Numbered from the stretch's first letter, positions 43,208-52,737 are shown. The stretch is DNA of 64,000 nucleotides from Stenotrophomonas rhizophila (GCF_003651185.1 NZ_RCDC01000004.1:537868-601867); one strand, 5' to 3'. The notes: generated by a model not told the origin, from the letters alone. Numbers and translations are program-made.

Positions 43208-44587
43208 ATGCCCGTTCCACGCCCCCGTAGCGCCCTGTCCCGCGCGCGCGCCGCCCTGGTGTCCTCCCGCACACGGCTGGCCGCGGCCCTGGTTGCCGCG
43301 CTCGCCCTGCCGGTCGCCGCCCCTGCCGCCCCGGCCCCGCCCGCATCGCCGCCACTGTCGGCCGAAGCGTCCGATCCCAGGCTGCTGGGCTGGATGCAGG
43401 GCGCGCCGCCGCCGGAAGACAAGCGCATCCGTTACACGGATGACGACTATTTCAGCTTCCCCAAGCTGCGCTGGACGGCCTGCCATTTCCGCCAGTTGAT
43501 GCCCACCGTGGGCGTCAGCCGGGGACCGGGTGCCGCGCATGACCTGCCGCGTCGGCTGGATGCCGCGATCGACGCGCTGTCGTTCACGCCCACCGGCACC
43601 AACCGTCAGATGACCTGGGCACAGTCGCTGTCGGCCAACTACACCGACGGCATCGTGGTGCTGCACGACGGGGTGGTGGTCTACGAACGTTACAGCGGCT
43701 GCCTGGACGAGCACGGCCAGCACGGTGCGATGTCCGTCAGCAAGTCGATGACCGGCCTGCTCGGCGAGATGCTGGTCGCCGAGGGGGTGATCGATGAAAC
43801 CCAGCGCGTCAGCGCGATTGTTCCCGAGCTGAAGGACAGTGCGTTCGGCGATGCCACGGTCAAGCAGGTACTGGAGATGACCACGGCACTGCGCTACAGC
43901 GAAGACTACGCCGACCCCAACGCCGAGGTCTGGGCGTTTTCCGCCGCGGGCAGCACCCTGCCCCCTGCCCCCGGCCACACCGGGCCGCGCAGCTATTACG
44001 ATTACCTGCAGACCGTGCAGAAGCAGGGCCGCCACGGCGAGGCGTTCGGCTACAAAACGATCAATACGGACGCGCTGGGCTGGATCATCGCCCGGCGTAC
44101 GGGGCAGTCGGTTGCACAGGTGCTGCAATCGCGGATCTGGCAACGCGTTGGCGCCGAGCAGGACGCGTACTACACCGTTGATTCCACCGGCACGCCGTTT
44201 GCGGGCGGCGGCTTCAATGCCGGCCTGCGTGATCTGGCCCGCGTCGGCCAGCTGCTGCTTGACGATGGCAAGATCAACGGCCAGCCCATCGTGCCCGCCG
44301 CCGCGATCGCCCGTATCCGCGCTGGCGGCAACAAGCAGGCCTTCGCCAAGGCCGGCTATCCCCAGCTGCCGGGCTGGAGCTATCGCGGCATGTGGTGGAT
44401 ATCGCACAACGACCATGGCGCCTACATGGCGCGCGGCGTGCACGGCCAGGCGCTGTACATCGATCCCACCGCACGCGTGGTGATCGCGCGGTTCGGCTCG
44501 CACCCGGTGGCCGGCAACAGCGCCAATGACCCGACCACCCTGCCGGCGTTCGATGCCGTGGCGCGCTATCTGATGGACCGCCACTGA
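43208..44587 (+). CDS. Serine hydrolase of the class C beta-lactamase / 6-aminohexanoate-dimer hydrolase group
   Basis: 459-residue exported hydrolase. An Arg-rich N-terminus with a hydrophobic segment (about 22-38, ending APAAPAP) suggests export. The SxxK nucleophile motif is S176-V-S-K179 in GAMSVSKSMTG; the Tyr motif is at YKTINTD (Tyr282); HGQALYIDPTARVVIARFGSH near the C-terminus stands where the KTG-type element would be, as in nylon-oligomer hydrolase relatives. Substrate unknown; an esterase or amidase is likely. AAGGAG lies 6 bases before the ATG. Single-gene unit after a terminator. Confidence 0.88.
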   Translation: MPVPRPRSALSRARAALVSSRTRLAAALVAALALPVAAPAAPAPPASPPLSAEASDPRLLGWMQGAPPPEDKRIRYTDDDYFSFPKLRWTACHFRQLMPTVGVSRGPGAAHDLPRRLDAAIDALSFTPTGTNRQMTWAQSLSANYTDGIVVLHDGVVVYERYSGCLDEHGQHGAMSVSKSMTGLLGEMLVAEGVIDETQRVSAIVPELKDSAFGDATVKQVLEMTTALRYSEDYADPNAEVWAFSAAGSTLPPAPGHTGPRSYYDYLQTVQKQGRHGEAFGYKTINTDALGWIIARRTGQSVAQVLQSRIWQRVGAEQDAYYTVDSTGTPFAGGGFNAGLRDLARVGQLLLDDGKINGQPIVPAAAIARIRAGGNKQAFAKAGYPQLPGWSYRGMWWISHNDHGAYMARGVHGQALYIDPTARVVIARFGSHPVAGNSANDPTTLPAFDAVARYLMDRH

Positions 44588-44602
44588 CGGCAGTGACTGC
44601 CG

Positions 44603-44633
44603 ACGATGCCTGCACCTCATCGGCAGGCATCGT
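44603..44633. terminator. Hairpin between convergent hydrolase and DUF4124-like genes
   Basis: ACGATGCCTGC (44603-44613) and GCAGGCATCGT (44623-44633) form an 11-bp perfect stem with a 9-base loop containing the opposite gene's stop codon (44617-44619). A shared bidirectional 3' end structure; no T-tract. Confidence 0.55.
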
Positions 44634-45051
44634 GCACCAGGTCATCCATCCGCCGGCTCAGTGCCAGGCTCGGGCGGTCACCCGCCTTTGCGTAGGTTGC
44701 CTCGCGCTGGCGGCGCGCGGCATCGCACCGGAGCGAATCGGCATGCACCGAGATCACTGCGCCCCGGAAGGCGGGTGCCGGCCGCACGTTGCGGCGCGGC
44801 GACCGGCGCGGGCGCGCCGGTGCGGTCTCTGCGCGCCTTTTGGCCTTGAGCTCCTGGCGAAGTGATTCGATGTACAACGCATTGGCGCGCGTATCCACAG
44901 GCGGCGGCATGTCACGGATGCGCTCGGTCCGGCCGCTGCACGGCGTGGACTGGTACTGACGGCTGCCTTCCACGACACAGGTGTGCACCTGCCGCGGAGA
45001 AGCCTCGCTCGCTGCAGCGCTCATCATGATGGCCAACATCCACACAGGCAT
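44617..45051 (-). CDS. Small exported hypothetical protein with DUF4124-like N-terminus
   Basis: 144-residue protein. A short signal peptide (about 1-18, AAASEA) is followed by VHTCVVEGSRQYQSTPCSG, which resembles the Cys-paired start of DUF4124-type proteins. The centre is strongly basic (RRAETAPARPRRSPRRNVRP), and a C-terminal helix pair has two Cys. GGGAG lies 7 bases before the ATG. No function known; it could bind polyanions. Confidence 0.65.
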   Translation of the reverse strand: MPVWMLAIMMSAAASEASPRQVHTCVVEGSRQYQSTPCSGRTERIRDMPPPVDTRANALYIESLRQELKAKRRAETAPARPRRSPRRNVRPAPAFRGAVISVHADSLRCDAARRQREATYAKAGDRPSLALSRRMDDLVHDACR

Positions 45052-45178
45052 GGCTCAGCTCCCTCCAGGAGGCTGCAGCATCTCCCCGGCCCATCATCCC
45101 CGGCCGTGACCTGCCGCACGCTGGACGCGCGACGCGGATGATCCCGACACGGAGTCAGTGCTACGCCCTACCCCGATC

Positions 45179-45646
45179 CTACGGCGTGGCGCCCACGTGC
45201 AGCTCGAGCACCTCATCGCCCAGCGCATCGATCTCGCCGGTCGGCCGCCAGCCGAGATAACGATAGAACCCGTGCGAGCGCACCGCCGGATCCGCTGCAC
45301 ACCCCAGGATCAGCCGCGTATGGCCCGCCTCGACCAGATCGGCGATGGCCAGATCCAGCAAGTGCCGACCGATGCCCCGCCCTTCATAGGCCGGCAGCAA
45401 CGCCAGGACCACGATCTCGCCGCCTTCGCGATCGCCAAAGCAATAGCCGACCATCCGCCCGTCTTCGAGTGCGATATGCCCCGGCAATGCATCGTCACGG
45501 ATACCGGCCGCCCAGCTGTCTTCGGTGATGCCCAGTTCGGCCAGCTGAGCGGCGGAGAAGGCGTTCTCGCGGGTGCGTCCGCGCAGATCGATGCAGGCAG
45601 CGGCGTCGTCTGGCAGCGCACGGCGGTAGTGAAGGTGATTTACCAT
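45179..45646 (-). CDS. GNAT family N-acetyltransferase
   Basis: 155-residue acetyltransferase. Acetyl-CoA binding motif A is clear: IVVLALLPAYEGRGIGRHLLDLAIADL (about 82-108), with the R-G-x-G-R loop; motif B ends FYRYLGWRPTGE. The acceptor is unknown. The ATG at 45646 is only 5 bases from the ATG of the divergent AraC gene, so their promoters must lie in each other's coding parts or one start is further inside. Confidence 0.9.
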   Translation of the reverse strand: MVNHLHYRRALPDDAAACIDLRGRTRENAFSAAQLAELGITEDSWAAGIRDDALPGHIALEDGRMVGYCFGDREGGEIVVLALLPAYEGRGIGRHLLDLAIADLVEAGHTRLILGCAADPAVRSHGFYRYLGWRPTGEIDALGDEVLELHVGATP

Positions 45647-45651
45647 GGCGC

Positions 45652-46524
45652 ATGGATTGCAGTGAGTTTCAGGCGGTGAGCATACGCGAGCGCCGCCCTT
45701 CCGGCCGCATTGCCTCGGATAATGACGTCTGGCGCGACCCCCGGCTGTCCTGGGTTGAGTCACGCCGCGCGTGCAACAGCCGGGCCTGTTACCGCCCGCA
45801 CAGTCATCCAACCTGGTCGATCGGCGCCGTGGACGCGGGTGAGAGCATTTTCAGCGGCGCGCCTGGCGGACAGCACCGCCTTCAACCAGGCACCTTGGTC
45901 ATCGTGCCGGCGCACCGTGTACACGCCTGCAATCCGGCGCCCAACACCGCCTGGAGCTATCAGATGCTGCATCTGGATGCGGCATGGGTGGCGGCAGTCA
46001 CAGAAGACATGCAATCCATCGACAAAAGCGCCCCAACGGCGCCGCTGATCCGGATCGACCGCAGCCTTGCGCGCTACCGGACGTTCTGCGACATGAATGC
46101 CCTGCTGTTCTCCGGTGCCGATCCCGGAGAAAAAGAAGCAGCTATCGTCGCTTTCATCGACGATCTCGACGTCACTGCCGGGGCGCCGGTTCCCGCCCCG
46201 GACGCAAGCGCAGCGCAACACCGGCGACTGCAGCCAGCACTCGCCCTGCTGGATGCCGCGCCGATGTCGAGCGTATCGCTGGCCGATCTGGCCACATGCA
46301 CGGGGATGGACCGCTACGCGATGATCCGGGCGTTTCGCAAGGCCACGGGGCTGACGCCACATGCCTGGCAGCTCAATCGGCGGATCAATCTCGCCCGCGA
46401 GCGCCTTGCTCAAGGGCAACCGCTGGCCGAGGTCGCACACGCGCTCGGCTTTGCAGACCAGAGCCATTTCCAGCGCCTGTTCAAGGCTCACGCCGGTATT
46501 ACGCCAGGCCGTTATCGCCGCTGA
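45652..46524 (+). CDS. AraC-family transcriptional regulator
   Basis: 290-residue regulator with an N-terminal cupin-type sensing part (about 30-150; CYRPHSHPTWSIGAVDAGE, PGTLVIVPAHRVHACNP) and a C-terminal AraC double helix-turn-helix (about 190-290; SLADLATCTGMDRYAMIRAFRKATGLTPHAWQLNRRI, LGFADQSHFQRLFKAHAGITPGRYRR). This type often controls a linked LysE exporter, and one lies 79 bases downstream. The start at 45652 is by ATG; a GTG at 45676 is possible. Confidence 0.9.
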   Translation: MDCSEFQAVSIRERRPSGRIASDNDVWRDPRLSWVESRRACNSRACYRPHSHPTWSIGAVDAGESIFSGAPGGQHRLQPGTLVIVPAHRVHACNPAPNTAWSYQMLHLDAAWVAAVTEDMQSIDKSAPTAPLIRIDRSLARYRTFCDMNALLFSGADPGEKEAAIVAFIDDLDVTAGAPVPAPDASAAQHRRLQPALALLDAAPMSSVSLADLATCTGMDRYAMIRAFRKATGLTPHAWQLNRRINLARERLAQGQPLAEVAHALGFADQSHFQRLFKAHAGITPGRYRR

Positions 46525-46603
46525 GTACTACGCAATATCGTGCAATACATCAACCCGCAACACCGGCACAGTCAGGCGCCCCGTTGAAGCCTGCCTACCC
46601 CCC

Positions 46604-47242
46604 ATGGAACAGTTTCTGCTCGTTGCTGCCGTGCACTTTCTGGCGTTGCTGTCGCCCGGGCCGGACTTCTTTCTGATCACCCGCACCGCAATCCGTCAGG
46701 GCTGGCGTGTTGCAAGCGGCGCCTGCATCGGGGTCGCACTGGCCAATGGGGCCTATATTGCGCTGGCATTCTTCGGCGTCGCGGGGCTGCAGGCGGGCAG
46801 CGCGCTGTTTCAGGTGATCCAGATAGCGGGCTGCGCTTTCCTGCTCTACATCGGCCTGCTGTTCCTGCGCCATGCCGGGACCGCCTCACTGCGTCTGCCG
46901 GGTGAGCAACCGGCGGAGCTGTCCCGCCTGGCACAGCGTTCGGCGTGGTTCCGAGCCCTCGGACTGGGCGCCACCTCCGCCCTGCTCAATCCCAAGAACG
47001 CCTTGTTCTACGCCAGCTTGGCGGCCATGTTGAGTGGGCCGGACACTACCGCCGGAACACGGCTGTTCTATGCGGTGTGGATGTTCGCGGTGGTGCTCGG
47101 CTGGGACCTGTTGATGGCCGGTATGGTTGGGCGCGCGGCAGCGATGGGCCGATTCAACGCAGCGCTGCCGTGGATCGAGCGCCTGTCTGGCGTGCTGCTG
47201 ATCATCCTGGCACTGGCGGTATTGGGCGCGATGGTGATCTGA
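46604..47242 (+). CDS. LysE family amino-acid exporter
   Basis: 212-residue inner-membrane exporter of the LysE/RhtB group with six predicted helices. Family blocks: HFLALLSPGPDFFLITRTAIRQG near the N-terminus, then GVALANGAYIAL and ATSALLNPKNALFYASL. It exports amino acids or related metabolites; the substrate is unknown. It follows the AraC gene in the same direction by 79 bases, a common regulator-exporter pair. Confidence 0.92.
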   Translation: MEQFLLVAAVHFLALLSPGPDFFLITRTAIRQGWRVASGACIGVALANGAYIALAFFGVAGLQAGSALFQVIQIAGCAFLLYIGLLFLRHAGTASLRLPGEQPAELSRLAQRSAWFRALGLGATSALLNPKNALFYASLAAMLSGPDTTAGTRLFYAVWMFAVVLGWDLLMAGMVGRAAAMGRFNAALPWIERLSGVLLIILALAVLGAMVI

Positions 47243-47271
47243 GCAGCTTCGACGCCTGTGACCCAGACGCA

Positions 47272-47296
47272 GCGGGCCCGGCATTGCCGGGCCCGC
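47272..47296. terminator. Strong hairpin between convergent lysE-type and TonB receptor genes
   Basis: GCGGGCCCGGC-ATT-GCCGGGCCCGC: an 11-bp perfect stem with a 3-base loop, 30 bases after one stop and 7 before the other. It probably ends transcription on both strands; T-tracts are lacking. Confidence 0.7.
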
Positions 47297-47303
47297 GAGC
47301 GGA

Positions 47304-50027
47304 TTACAGGAAGCGGTAGTCGAACTCCAGCCACAACTGACGGCCGTAAGGGTCGTAGTTGCCGACCGGGTAGAACGGCCAACCACCGCCGTTCTTGTCT
47401 GCCGGTGGGCGGCTGTCACGCAGGTTGTTGACGATCAGGCCGAGCGTGGCGTTGTCATTGAGCTTGCGGTACAGGCTGGCGTTGTAGGTCATGTACGGGG
47501 CGATGCGGCCACTGCCGTCGGTCTTGGGCAACGAGCCGTAGCGCATGCCGTACAGCGTGGCGGTCCAGTCATTGATCGCCCAGGTGACGCTGCCGTTGAC
47601 CTTGCTGCGCCACTGGTAGGAATCCAGCGAATTGCGCTGGTCCTGCACGTCATCGCCAGCGAACTGGCGGTAGCTGTGGTCGATCACCAGCGAGTACGCC
47701 ACGCGGGCCGAGAAACGACCGTAACGGCCTGCATCCCAGCGCAGATTCGACTTCAGGTCGATGCCGCGCACGGTTTCGGAGGCGGCGTTGATCGGGTTGA
47801 TCAGGACGCGCACGACCTGGTTGGGCTGCACGGCGGCATCGGCCGGGTTGCGGATCACCCGGCGCAGTGCATCCTGGCATTGTGCCGAGCCGATATCGCG
47901 TGCGTCACCGCCCACGGTCTGGCCGAGGCGGCAGTCCGCTTCGTCCTTCAGGATGCGGGTGGCATCGAGGTTGGTGACCTCATCGTCAATGCGGATGTCG
48001 TAGTAGTCCGCCGTGAAGTCCAGGTTCGCCGAGGGCGACCACACGAAGCCCAGGCCATACGATCTGGCGGTTTCCGGCTGCAGCTGCGGGTTGGCGCCGC
48101 TGGTGTAGTCGATCGCCAGCCCGCTGAAGTCACAGTCGTCATACGCCTGGCCGGCACTGCGGCAGCGCCAGTAGTCGGTCATACCGGGGTTGTAGCCACG
48201 CGTTTCGGTCGCGAACACGTAGTTCATGTCCGGCGCACGGAAGCTGGTCGCCGCACTGGCACGCAGCAGCAGCGTATCGAACGGACGGAACTCCAGGCCG
48301 GTGCTCCAGGTCGCCTTGCCCAGGTGATCGCCGGCGGCGCGGTACTGGTCGTAGCGTCCAGCCACGGTGGCGGTCAGGCGCTCCAGCAACGGCAGCTGCA
48401 GCTCTACGCCGGCCGCATAGCGATCACGTTCGCCACCGGCGGGAATGCCGGCATTGAGGTTCCAGAACACGCCCTGTGCCAACGCCGGGTCCGGGCGGTT
48501 GCGGTAGCCCTGGCTGCCCGCTTCGACAACGGCTGCCAGCGCGGCACGGCCACCGGGCAGATCGAACAGCTGGCCGTTGACGCTGACGCTGGCCGTCTGC
48601 AGCCACGCAGCGTTGCGGCTCTCGTAACGGTCCGACAGGCCCTCGTACTCGCCCGGGGTCAGCGGCTGGTACAGGCGCGACGGATCCGGTGCGTAGACCT
48701 CCACGCCATTGCGGGTGCCGAGCTGCGGGCCGAGCAGGTACTCGTTGATACCGATCAGCAGGCCCGGGCGCTGCGTCTTGTTCTCATAGCGCGAGCGGCT
48801 GTAGGCCGCTTCGTAATCCCAGTCCGAGCCGCCGATGCTGCCACGCGCGCCCACGTTGAACGACCAGGACTGCTCAAGGAACCGGTTGGCATTGCGCTGC
48901 ACGCCGCCGATCTCTTCCGGTGCGAAACGCCGGTACCAGCTTTCCAGCTGACCGCTGTTCTGGTTGTAGAAGTAATTGCGCGAGGAGGTCCAGCTCGGTG
49001 CGCGGGTGTTGTTGTAGATGCGCGCGGTGCCGATGGCCGCATCGGCGAACAGTTCCTGGCGATCGTTCAAGCGCCAGGTCACCGCGCTGTAGGCGTCGAT
49101 GTTGCGCTTCTCTGTCTGCACGGTCCAGAACGTGGGCGCGGCCTCATTGCTGCCGCAGTACCAGCCCTGGCGCGGATTCTGCGCGCGGAACACGCTGTCG
49201 CCATACAGCGTGCTGGTGGCATCGCAGCCGTCGGCACCGGGATCGATGTAATTATTGGTGGAGGCGTTGCGGCGATACGCCACCGCCGTCGCCAGCGGTG
49301 CCACGCCACGCGGATCGTCGGTCAGCGAATCCATGAAATCGCGCTGCGAGCCGTAGATGGCCTTGCGGTTGGCGATCTCCAGCCCGAAGATCGCGTCCCA
49401 CTGCTCGCCCGAGCCGCCGCCGACCGCCTGCAGGCGCTGGTTGTCGCCGCCGCCCTGTTCGGTGGTGCCGGCGCGCACATTGATGCCGACGCCGTCGTAG
49501 GTCTTTTTGAGGATGATGTTGACCACACCGGCGATCGCATCGGAGCCATACACCGCCGAGGCGCCCCCGGCCAGCACTTCGATCCGGTCGATCAGCGCAC
49601 TCGGGATGTTGGCCAGGTTGACCACATTGACCGAGCCTTCGTAGGCCAGCGGGTAATCCGACTGGCGGCGACCGTTGACCAGCACCAGGGTGCGGTTGGG
49701 GCCGAGGCCACGCAGGTTGATGGTGTTGGCGGCCGGCGTGAAGGTGTTGCCGAAATCCTCACCCTGCACGTTGCCGGTGTTCTCGGTCAGCGCGCTGAGC
49801 GCTTCGAAGGCGCTGCGGTAGCCCTGCGCCTCGATCTGCTCCTGGGTGATCACGGTGACCGGAGATGGGCCTTCCACGCTGGCGCGGGGGATGCGCGAGC
49901 CGGTGACCGTGACGGCATCGAGCTGGGTGGGCGCATCGGCCGCGTGGACCATGGAACCTGCGCCGAGCAGGGGCAACAACGACAGAACCAGGACCCGCCG
50001 ACGCAGCGGGCGATACAGCACAGACAT
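47304..50027 (-). CDS. TonB-dependent receptor (907 aa)
   Basis: Complete outer-membrane receptor. Signal peptide 1-29 (SMVHAAD), TonB-box-like LDAVTVTGSRIPRAS, plug domain (about 45-165; SPVTVITQEQIEAQG, TLVLVNGRRQSDYP, DRIEVLAGGASAVYGSDAIAG) and a large 22-strand barrel ending with Phe-Leu (LEFDYRFL). It lacks an N-terminal signalling extension, so no FecA-type regulation is expected. Long extracellular loops contain several Cys pairs. Substrate unknown; no transport partner genes lie next to it. Confidence 0.95.
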   Translation of the reverse strand: MSVLYRPLRRRVLVLSLLPLLGAGSMVHAADAPTQLDAVTVTGSRIPRASVEGPSPVTVITQEQIEAQGYRSAFEALSALTENTGNVQGEDFGNTFTPAANTINLRGLGPNRTLVLVNGRRQSDYPLAYEGSVNVVNLANIPSALIDRIEVLAGGASAVYGSDAIAGVVNIILKKTYDGVGINVRAGTTEQGGGDNQRLQAVGGGSGEQWDAIFGLEIANRKAIYGSQRDFMDSLTDDPRGVAPLATAVAYRRNASTNNYIDPGADGCDATSTLYGDSVFRAQNPRQGWYCGSNEAAPTFWTVQTEKRNIDAYSAVTWRLNDRQELFADAAIGTARIYNNTRAPSWTSSRNYFYNQNSGQLESWYRRFAPEEIGGVQRNANRFLEQSWSFNVGARGSIGGSDWDYEAAYSRSRYENKTQRPGLLIGINEYLLGPQLGTRNGVEVYAPDPSRLYQPLTPGEYEGLSDRYESRNAAWLQTASVSVNGQLFDLPGGRAALAAVVEAGSQGYRNRPDPALAQGVFWNLNAGIPAGGERDRYAAGVELQLPLLERLTATVAGRYDQYRAAGDHLGKATWSTGLEFRPFDTLLLRASAATSFRAPDMNYVFATETRGYNPGMTDYWRCRSAGQAYDDCDFSGLAIDYTSGANPQLQPETARSYGLGFVWSPSANLDFTADYYDIRIDDEVTNLDATRILKDEADCRLGQTVGGDARDIGSAQCQDALRRVIRNPADAAVQPNQVVRVLINPINAASETVRGIDLKSNLRWDAGRYGRFSARVAYSLVIDHSYRQFAGDDVQDQRNSLDSYQWRSKVNGSVTWAINDWTATLYGMRYGSLPKTDGSGRIAPYMTYNASLYRKLNDNATLGLIVNNLRDSRPPADKNGGGWPFYPVGNYDPYGRQLWLEFDYRFL

Positions 50028-50191
50028 GCAGATTTCCGGTAAAAGAGCTACGTACCGGCGCGGGCAGGCCCGTGCCAGAGTGTAGTGAGGGAGGGGCCGT
50101 GATTCTGCTGAACAGGCGGAAAAGGGGGAAATGACCGCCCGGGATATGCTTATCGGGATTTCGCCTAAGCCCTGCCCTGCAAGGACTCCGC

Positions 50192-50908
50192 ATGCGCTTC
50201 ATCCAGACCTTCGAGCTGCATCCCTTCCTGGACACCGTGGTCAGCCTGGTCGCCGCGTTCGTGCTCGGCACGTTGATCGGCGCGGAACGGCAGTACCGCC
50301 AGCGCACCGCCGGGCTGCGCACCAATGTGCTGGTCGCGGTCGGCGCAGCGGCCTTCGTGGATCTGGGCATGCGCATCGCCGGCAACGCTGAAGCCGTGCG
50401 GGTGATCTCCTACGTGGTGTCCGGGGTCGGTTTCCTCGGCGCCGGTGTGATCATGAAGGAAGGCATGAACGTGCGTGGCCTGAACACCGCCGCGACGCTG
50501 TGGTGCTCGGCGGCGGTCGGTGCGTGCACCGGTGCGGACATGCTGGCCGAAGGCGCGCTGCTGACGGTGCTGATCATCGCCGGCAACACGCTGCTGCGCC
50601 CGCTGGTCAACGCGATCAACCGCATCCCGATCAATGAGGCCGCCTCTGAAGCGACCTACGAGGTGCGCCTGAGCGTGGACCCTGCCGCCACGCCCCTGGC
50701 ACGCGAACGCCTGGTGGACGCACTGGAGGCCGCGCAGTACCCGGTCAGCGACGTGCAGGTGATCGAACACGGCGACGGCCCGGTCGAGCTGGTCGCGATC
50801 CTGGTCAGCACGGCGGTCAGTGCCGACGAGCTCGATGCCGTGGTCGCCCGCCTGCAGCGGCAGCCGGGCGTGGTGCATGCCAACTGGGAAGTCAGCACCC
50901 GCGACTGA
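50192..50908 (+). CDS. MgtC/SapB family membrane protein with C-terminal ACT-like domain
   Basis: 238-residue inner-membrane protein. MgtC core (about 15-150) with LGTLIGAERQYRQRTAGLRTN, SGVGFLGAGVIMKEG and GLNTAATLWCSAAVGACTG, about five helices; a soluble C-terminal domain (about 160-238) resembles the ACT-like part of full-length MgtC. MgtC proteins act in magnesium-limited growth and control of ATP synthase or phosphate uptake. AAGGA lies 6 bases before the ATG. A second, shorter family member is at 61277-61735. Confidence 0.92.
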   Translation: MRFIQTFELHPFLDTVVSLVAAFVLGTLIGAERQYRQRTAGLRTNVLVAVGAAAFVDLGMRIAGNAEAVRVISYVVSGVGFLGAGVIMKEGMNVRGLNTAATLWCSAAVGACTGADMLAEGALLTVLIIAGNTLLRPLVNAINRIPINEAASEATYEVRLSVDPAATPLARERLVDALEAAQYPVSDVQVIEHGDGPVELVAILVSTAVSADELDAVVARLQRQPGVVHANWEVSTRD

Positions 50909-50933
50909 TCCGCGCCCTGCCCTGCACAACGAA

Positions 50934-50959
50934 AAACGGCGGCCCTGCGGCCGCCGTTT
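50934..50959. terminator. Bidirectional intrinsic terminator
   Basis: AAACGGCGGCC-CTGC-GGCCGCCGTTT: an 11-bp perfect stem with a 4-base loop, flanked by an A-run on the left and T's in the right arm. It lies between the convergent mgtC-type and sapC-type genes and can serve both. Confidence 0.8.
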
Positions 50960-50983
50960 CCGTGATGGCCCGTGCGCCTTGAA

Positions 50984-51751
50984 TCAGGCGTCGGCAGGCA
51001 GCGCGCTCTGACGGCTCACCAGCGCGCTGAAACGTGCCAGCGAGCTCAGGTGGTGATGCACCAGCGCCAGCCAGCCGCTGCGGTGCCAGGCCACGACGGT
51101 GGCGTCCGGCAACGCGGCGAACTTCTCCACATCCACGACCTGGAAGCCGTTGATCGACATCTGCCGGCCATCGGCCAGGGTGACGTCGATGTTGCGGTCG
51201 ATCAGCAGTTCGTTCTCGATCAGCGCAGCGGTGAAGTGACGGGTCTGATCATGCTCGCGCGTGTAATCGCCGCAGAAGCGCATCGCGTTGTCGACAATCT
51301 CGGTCGCCTTGCCATCCTGGAACAGCGGCACGCCGTCCTCGCTCTGGCCCTGGTTGACCTGCTTGGCGGCCGAGTCGAGCGCGAGCACGTACTCGTCCTG
51401 CTCACCGGCCTGCATGAACACGAACGGGTAGCGGCGCACGTACGCCGGCACGTAGCTCTGCTCGTCCCATACGCCATCGGCAACGAACAGGTTGCGCTGG
51501 GCCAGGCCGACGGCCACCAGCGGCATCGCGTCCTTCCCGGTGAAAATGATCGGGTAATGCTGGGCCAGCGAGCCGAACTCGCCGATCACGGCGGGGATCG
51601 CATTGGTGTCGGCAGCAAAATGCGCGGTGTCGGGCACCAGGCGCCAGGCGGCATGCAGATCCGAGCGCAGCGGCACGGGCGCTTGGTAGAACAGCGGACC
51701 GGTGGCCTGGGACGGCGCAGCGGCGGGCGGAGTCGTGGTTTCAGCAGTCAT
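50984..51751 (-). CDS. SapC family protein
   Basis: 255-residue cytosolic SapC-type protein. Blocks seen: DTAHFAADTNAIPAVIGEF, YPIIFTGKDAMPLVAVGL, VRRYPFVFM and AWHRSGWLALVHHHLSSLARF. SapC was first linked to S-layer export, but most members occur beside TonB receptors and oxygenase-type genes; the role is unclear. Here it stands alone between a terminator and 125 bases of upstream sequence; the nearest TonB receptor is about 1 kb away beyond mgtC. Confidence 0.9.
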   Translation of the reverse strand: MTAETTTPPAAAPSQATGPLFYQAPVPLRSDLHAAWRLVPDTAHFAADTNAIPAVIGEFGSLAQHYPIIFTGKDAMPLVAVGLAQRNLFVADGVWDEQSYVPAYVRRYPFVFMQAGEQDEYVLALDSAAKQVNQGQSEDGVPLFQDGKATEIVDNAMRFCGDYTREHDQTRHFTAALIENELLIDRNIDVTLADGRQMSINGFQVVDVEKFAALPDATVVAWHRSGWLALVHHHLSSLARFSALVSRQSALPADA

Positions 51752-51876
51752 GGATTAAGTCGGATACGACGCGCCAGTCAGCCCGGGCGCGAAAGCGGGA
51801 ACCGCATTGAACGGCCACTATAACGTGCCACGTCCGCGGTTTTTATTTCAATCGCGCGTTGGATTCCCGCGCCCCA

Positions 51877-52737
51877 CTACAGTTCGGTGAATTCGCTGCA
51901 GTCCGGCAATGCCTGATCGGCCATATAGGCACCGTTCTGGAAGCGGTACACCCGCTGATACGAGCAGGCCGGATCCGACACGGTGCGCAGTTCCGACGTT
52001 TTTACCCGGCCATGCGCAAGCGAATCCTGGTTGCGTGAGGCAAACGCAGGAAACCGGTGCGCGTGCGTTTGATAGTGCAGCACCGGCATGCCCTCGCCAG
52101 CCGGATCCAGGCTCAGCGCTGCATCGAAACCATACTCGTCGTGACAGGCGCCGGCGCGGAGGTCCATATCACGCTCGCTGAAGCAGGCGCGGATGCTGGC
52201 ATGGCCCTGCACCGGCAGCCGCAGCACCTCGCCAGAGTCGGCGTCGGCGTCGGCTGCGTGGCGCATGACGCGCGCCACGACCCGCTCGGTCACGCTGGCG
52301 CCGCCGCCGGAGTACATCGTGCTGGCCTGGGCATCCACGCCGACCAGTACACCGCCCCCCGCGGCCGGGCCAAGTTCGACCAGGGCCGGCCAAGGCTGCA
52401 GGCCGCCCTCGGCGTTGCCGATGGCCAGCGCGAGCGCGCGGCGGGAGATATCCCTGCCAGCGGAGCGCTCACGCACGATCAGCACCACCTGTTCCTCGTC
52501 GTCGCCCGGCTGCACGCGCACGCACCAGTGCTGGTCCGCGCTGCAGTACCAGCGCGGGTCGAACCCTTGGTCGCCGGCCGCCGCATCACTTGCCCCTGCA
52601 GGCGCTGCCGCGAGCGGTATCAGCCGATTGCCGGACACGTCCTGCAGGCGTGCACCCGCGTCATCCGCCGCTGCCCAGCACAACGCGGGCAACGGTGGCA
52701 GCACCATCCATACCGCCCACGCCCAGGTGCGCCTCAC
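51877..52737 (-). CDS. Exported hypothetical protein coupled to the CDP-diacylglycerol diphosphatase gene
   Basis: 286-residue protein; no family recognised. The GTG at 52737 overlaps the upstream stop (GTGA) and has GGAGGG 6 bases before it, which fixes the start. Signal peptide 1-23 (TWAWAVWMVLPPLPALCWA), then an acidic mature part with several Cys, a FDPRWYCSADQHWCVRV segment and a C-terminal SYQRVYRFQNGAYMADQAL segment. The tight coupling suggests it works with the lipid enzyme encoded upstream. The reading frame remains open far upstream, but that part is antisense shadow. Confidence 0.72.
   Translation of the reverse strand: MRRTWAWAVWMVLPPLPALCWAAADDAGARLQDVSGNRLIPLAAAPAGASDAAAGDQGFDPRWYCSADQHWCVRVQPGDDEEQVVLIVRERSAGRDISRRALALAIGNAEGGLQPWPALVELGPAAGGGVLVGVDAQASTMYSGGGASVTERVVARVMRHAADADADSGEVLRLPVQGHASIRACFSERDMDLRAGACHDEYGFDAALSLDPAGEGMPVLHYQTHAHRFPAFASRNQDSLAHGRVKTSELRTVSDPACSYQRVYRFQNGAYMADQALPDCSEFTEL

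Noticed and set aside
47676..50042. A 788-codon plus-strand frame opposite the TonB receptor
   Set aside because: The translated product is Arg/His/Gly-rich without family features; the receptor on the minus strand is complete and typical.
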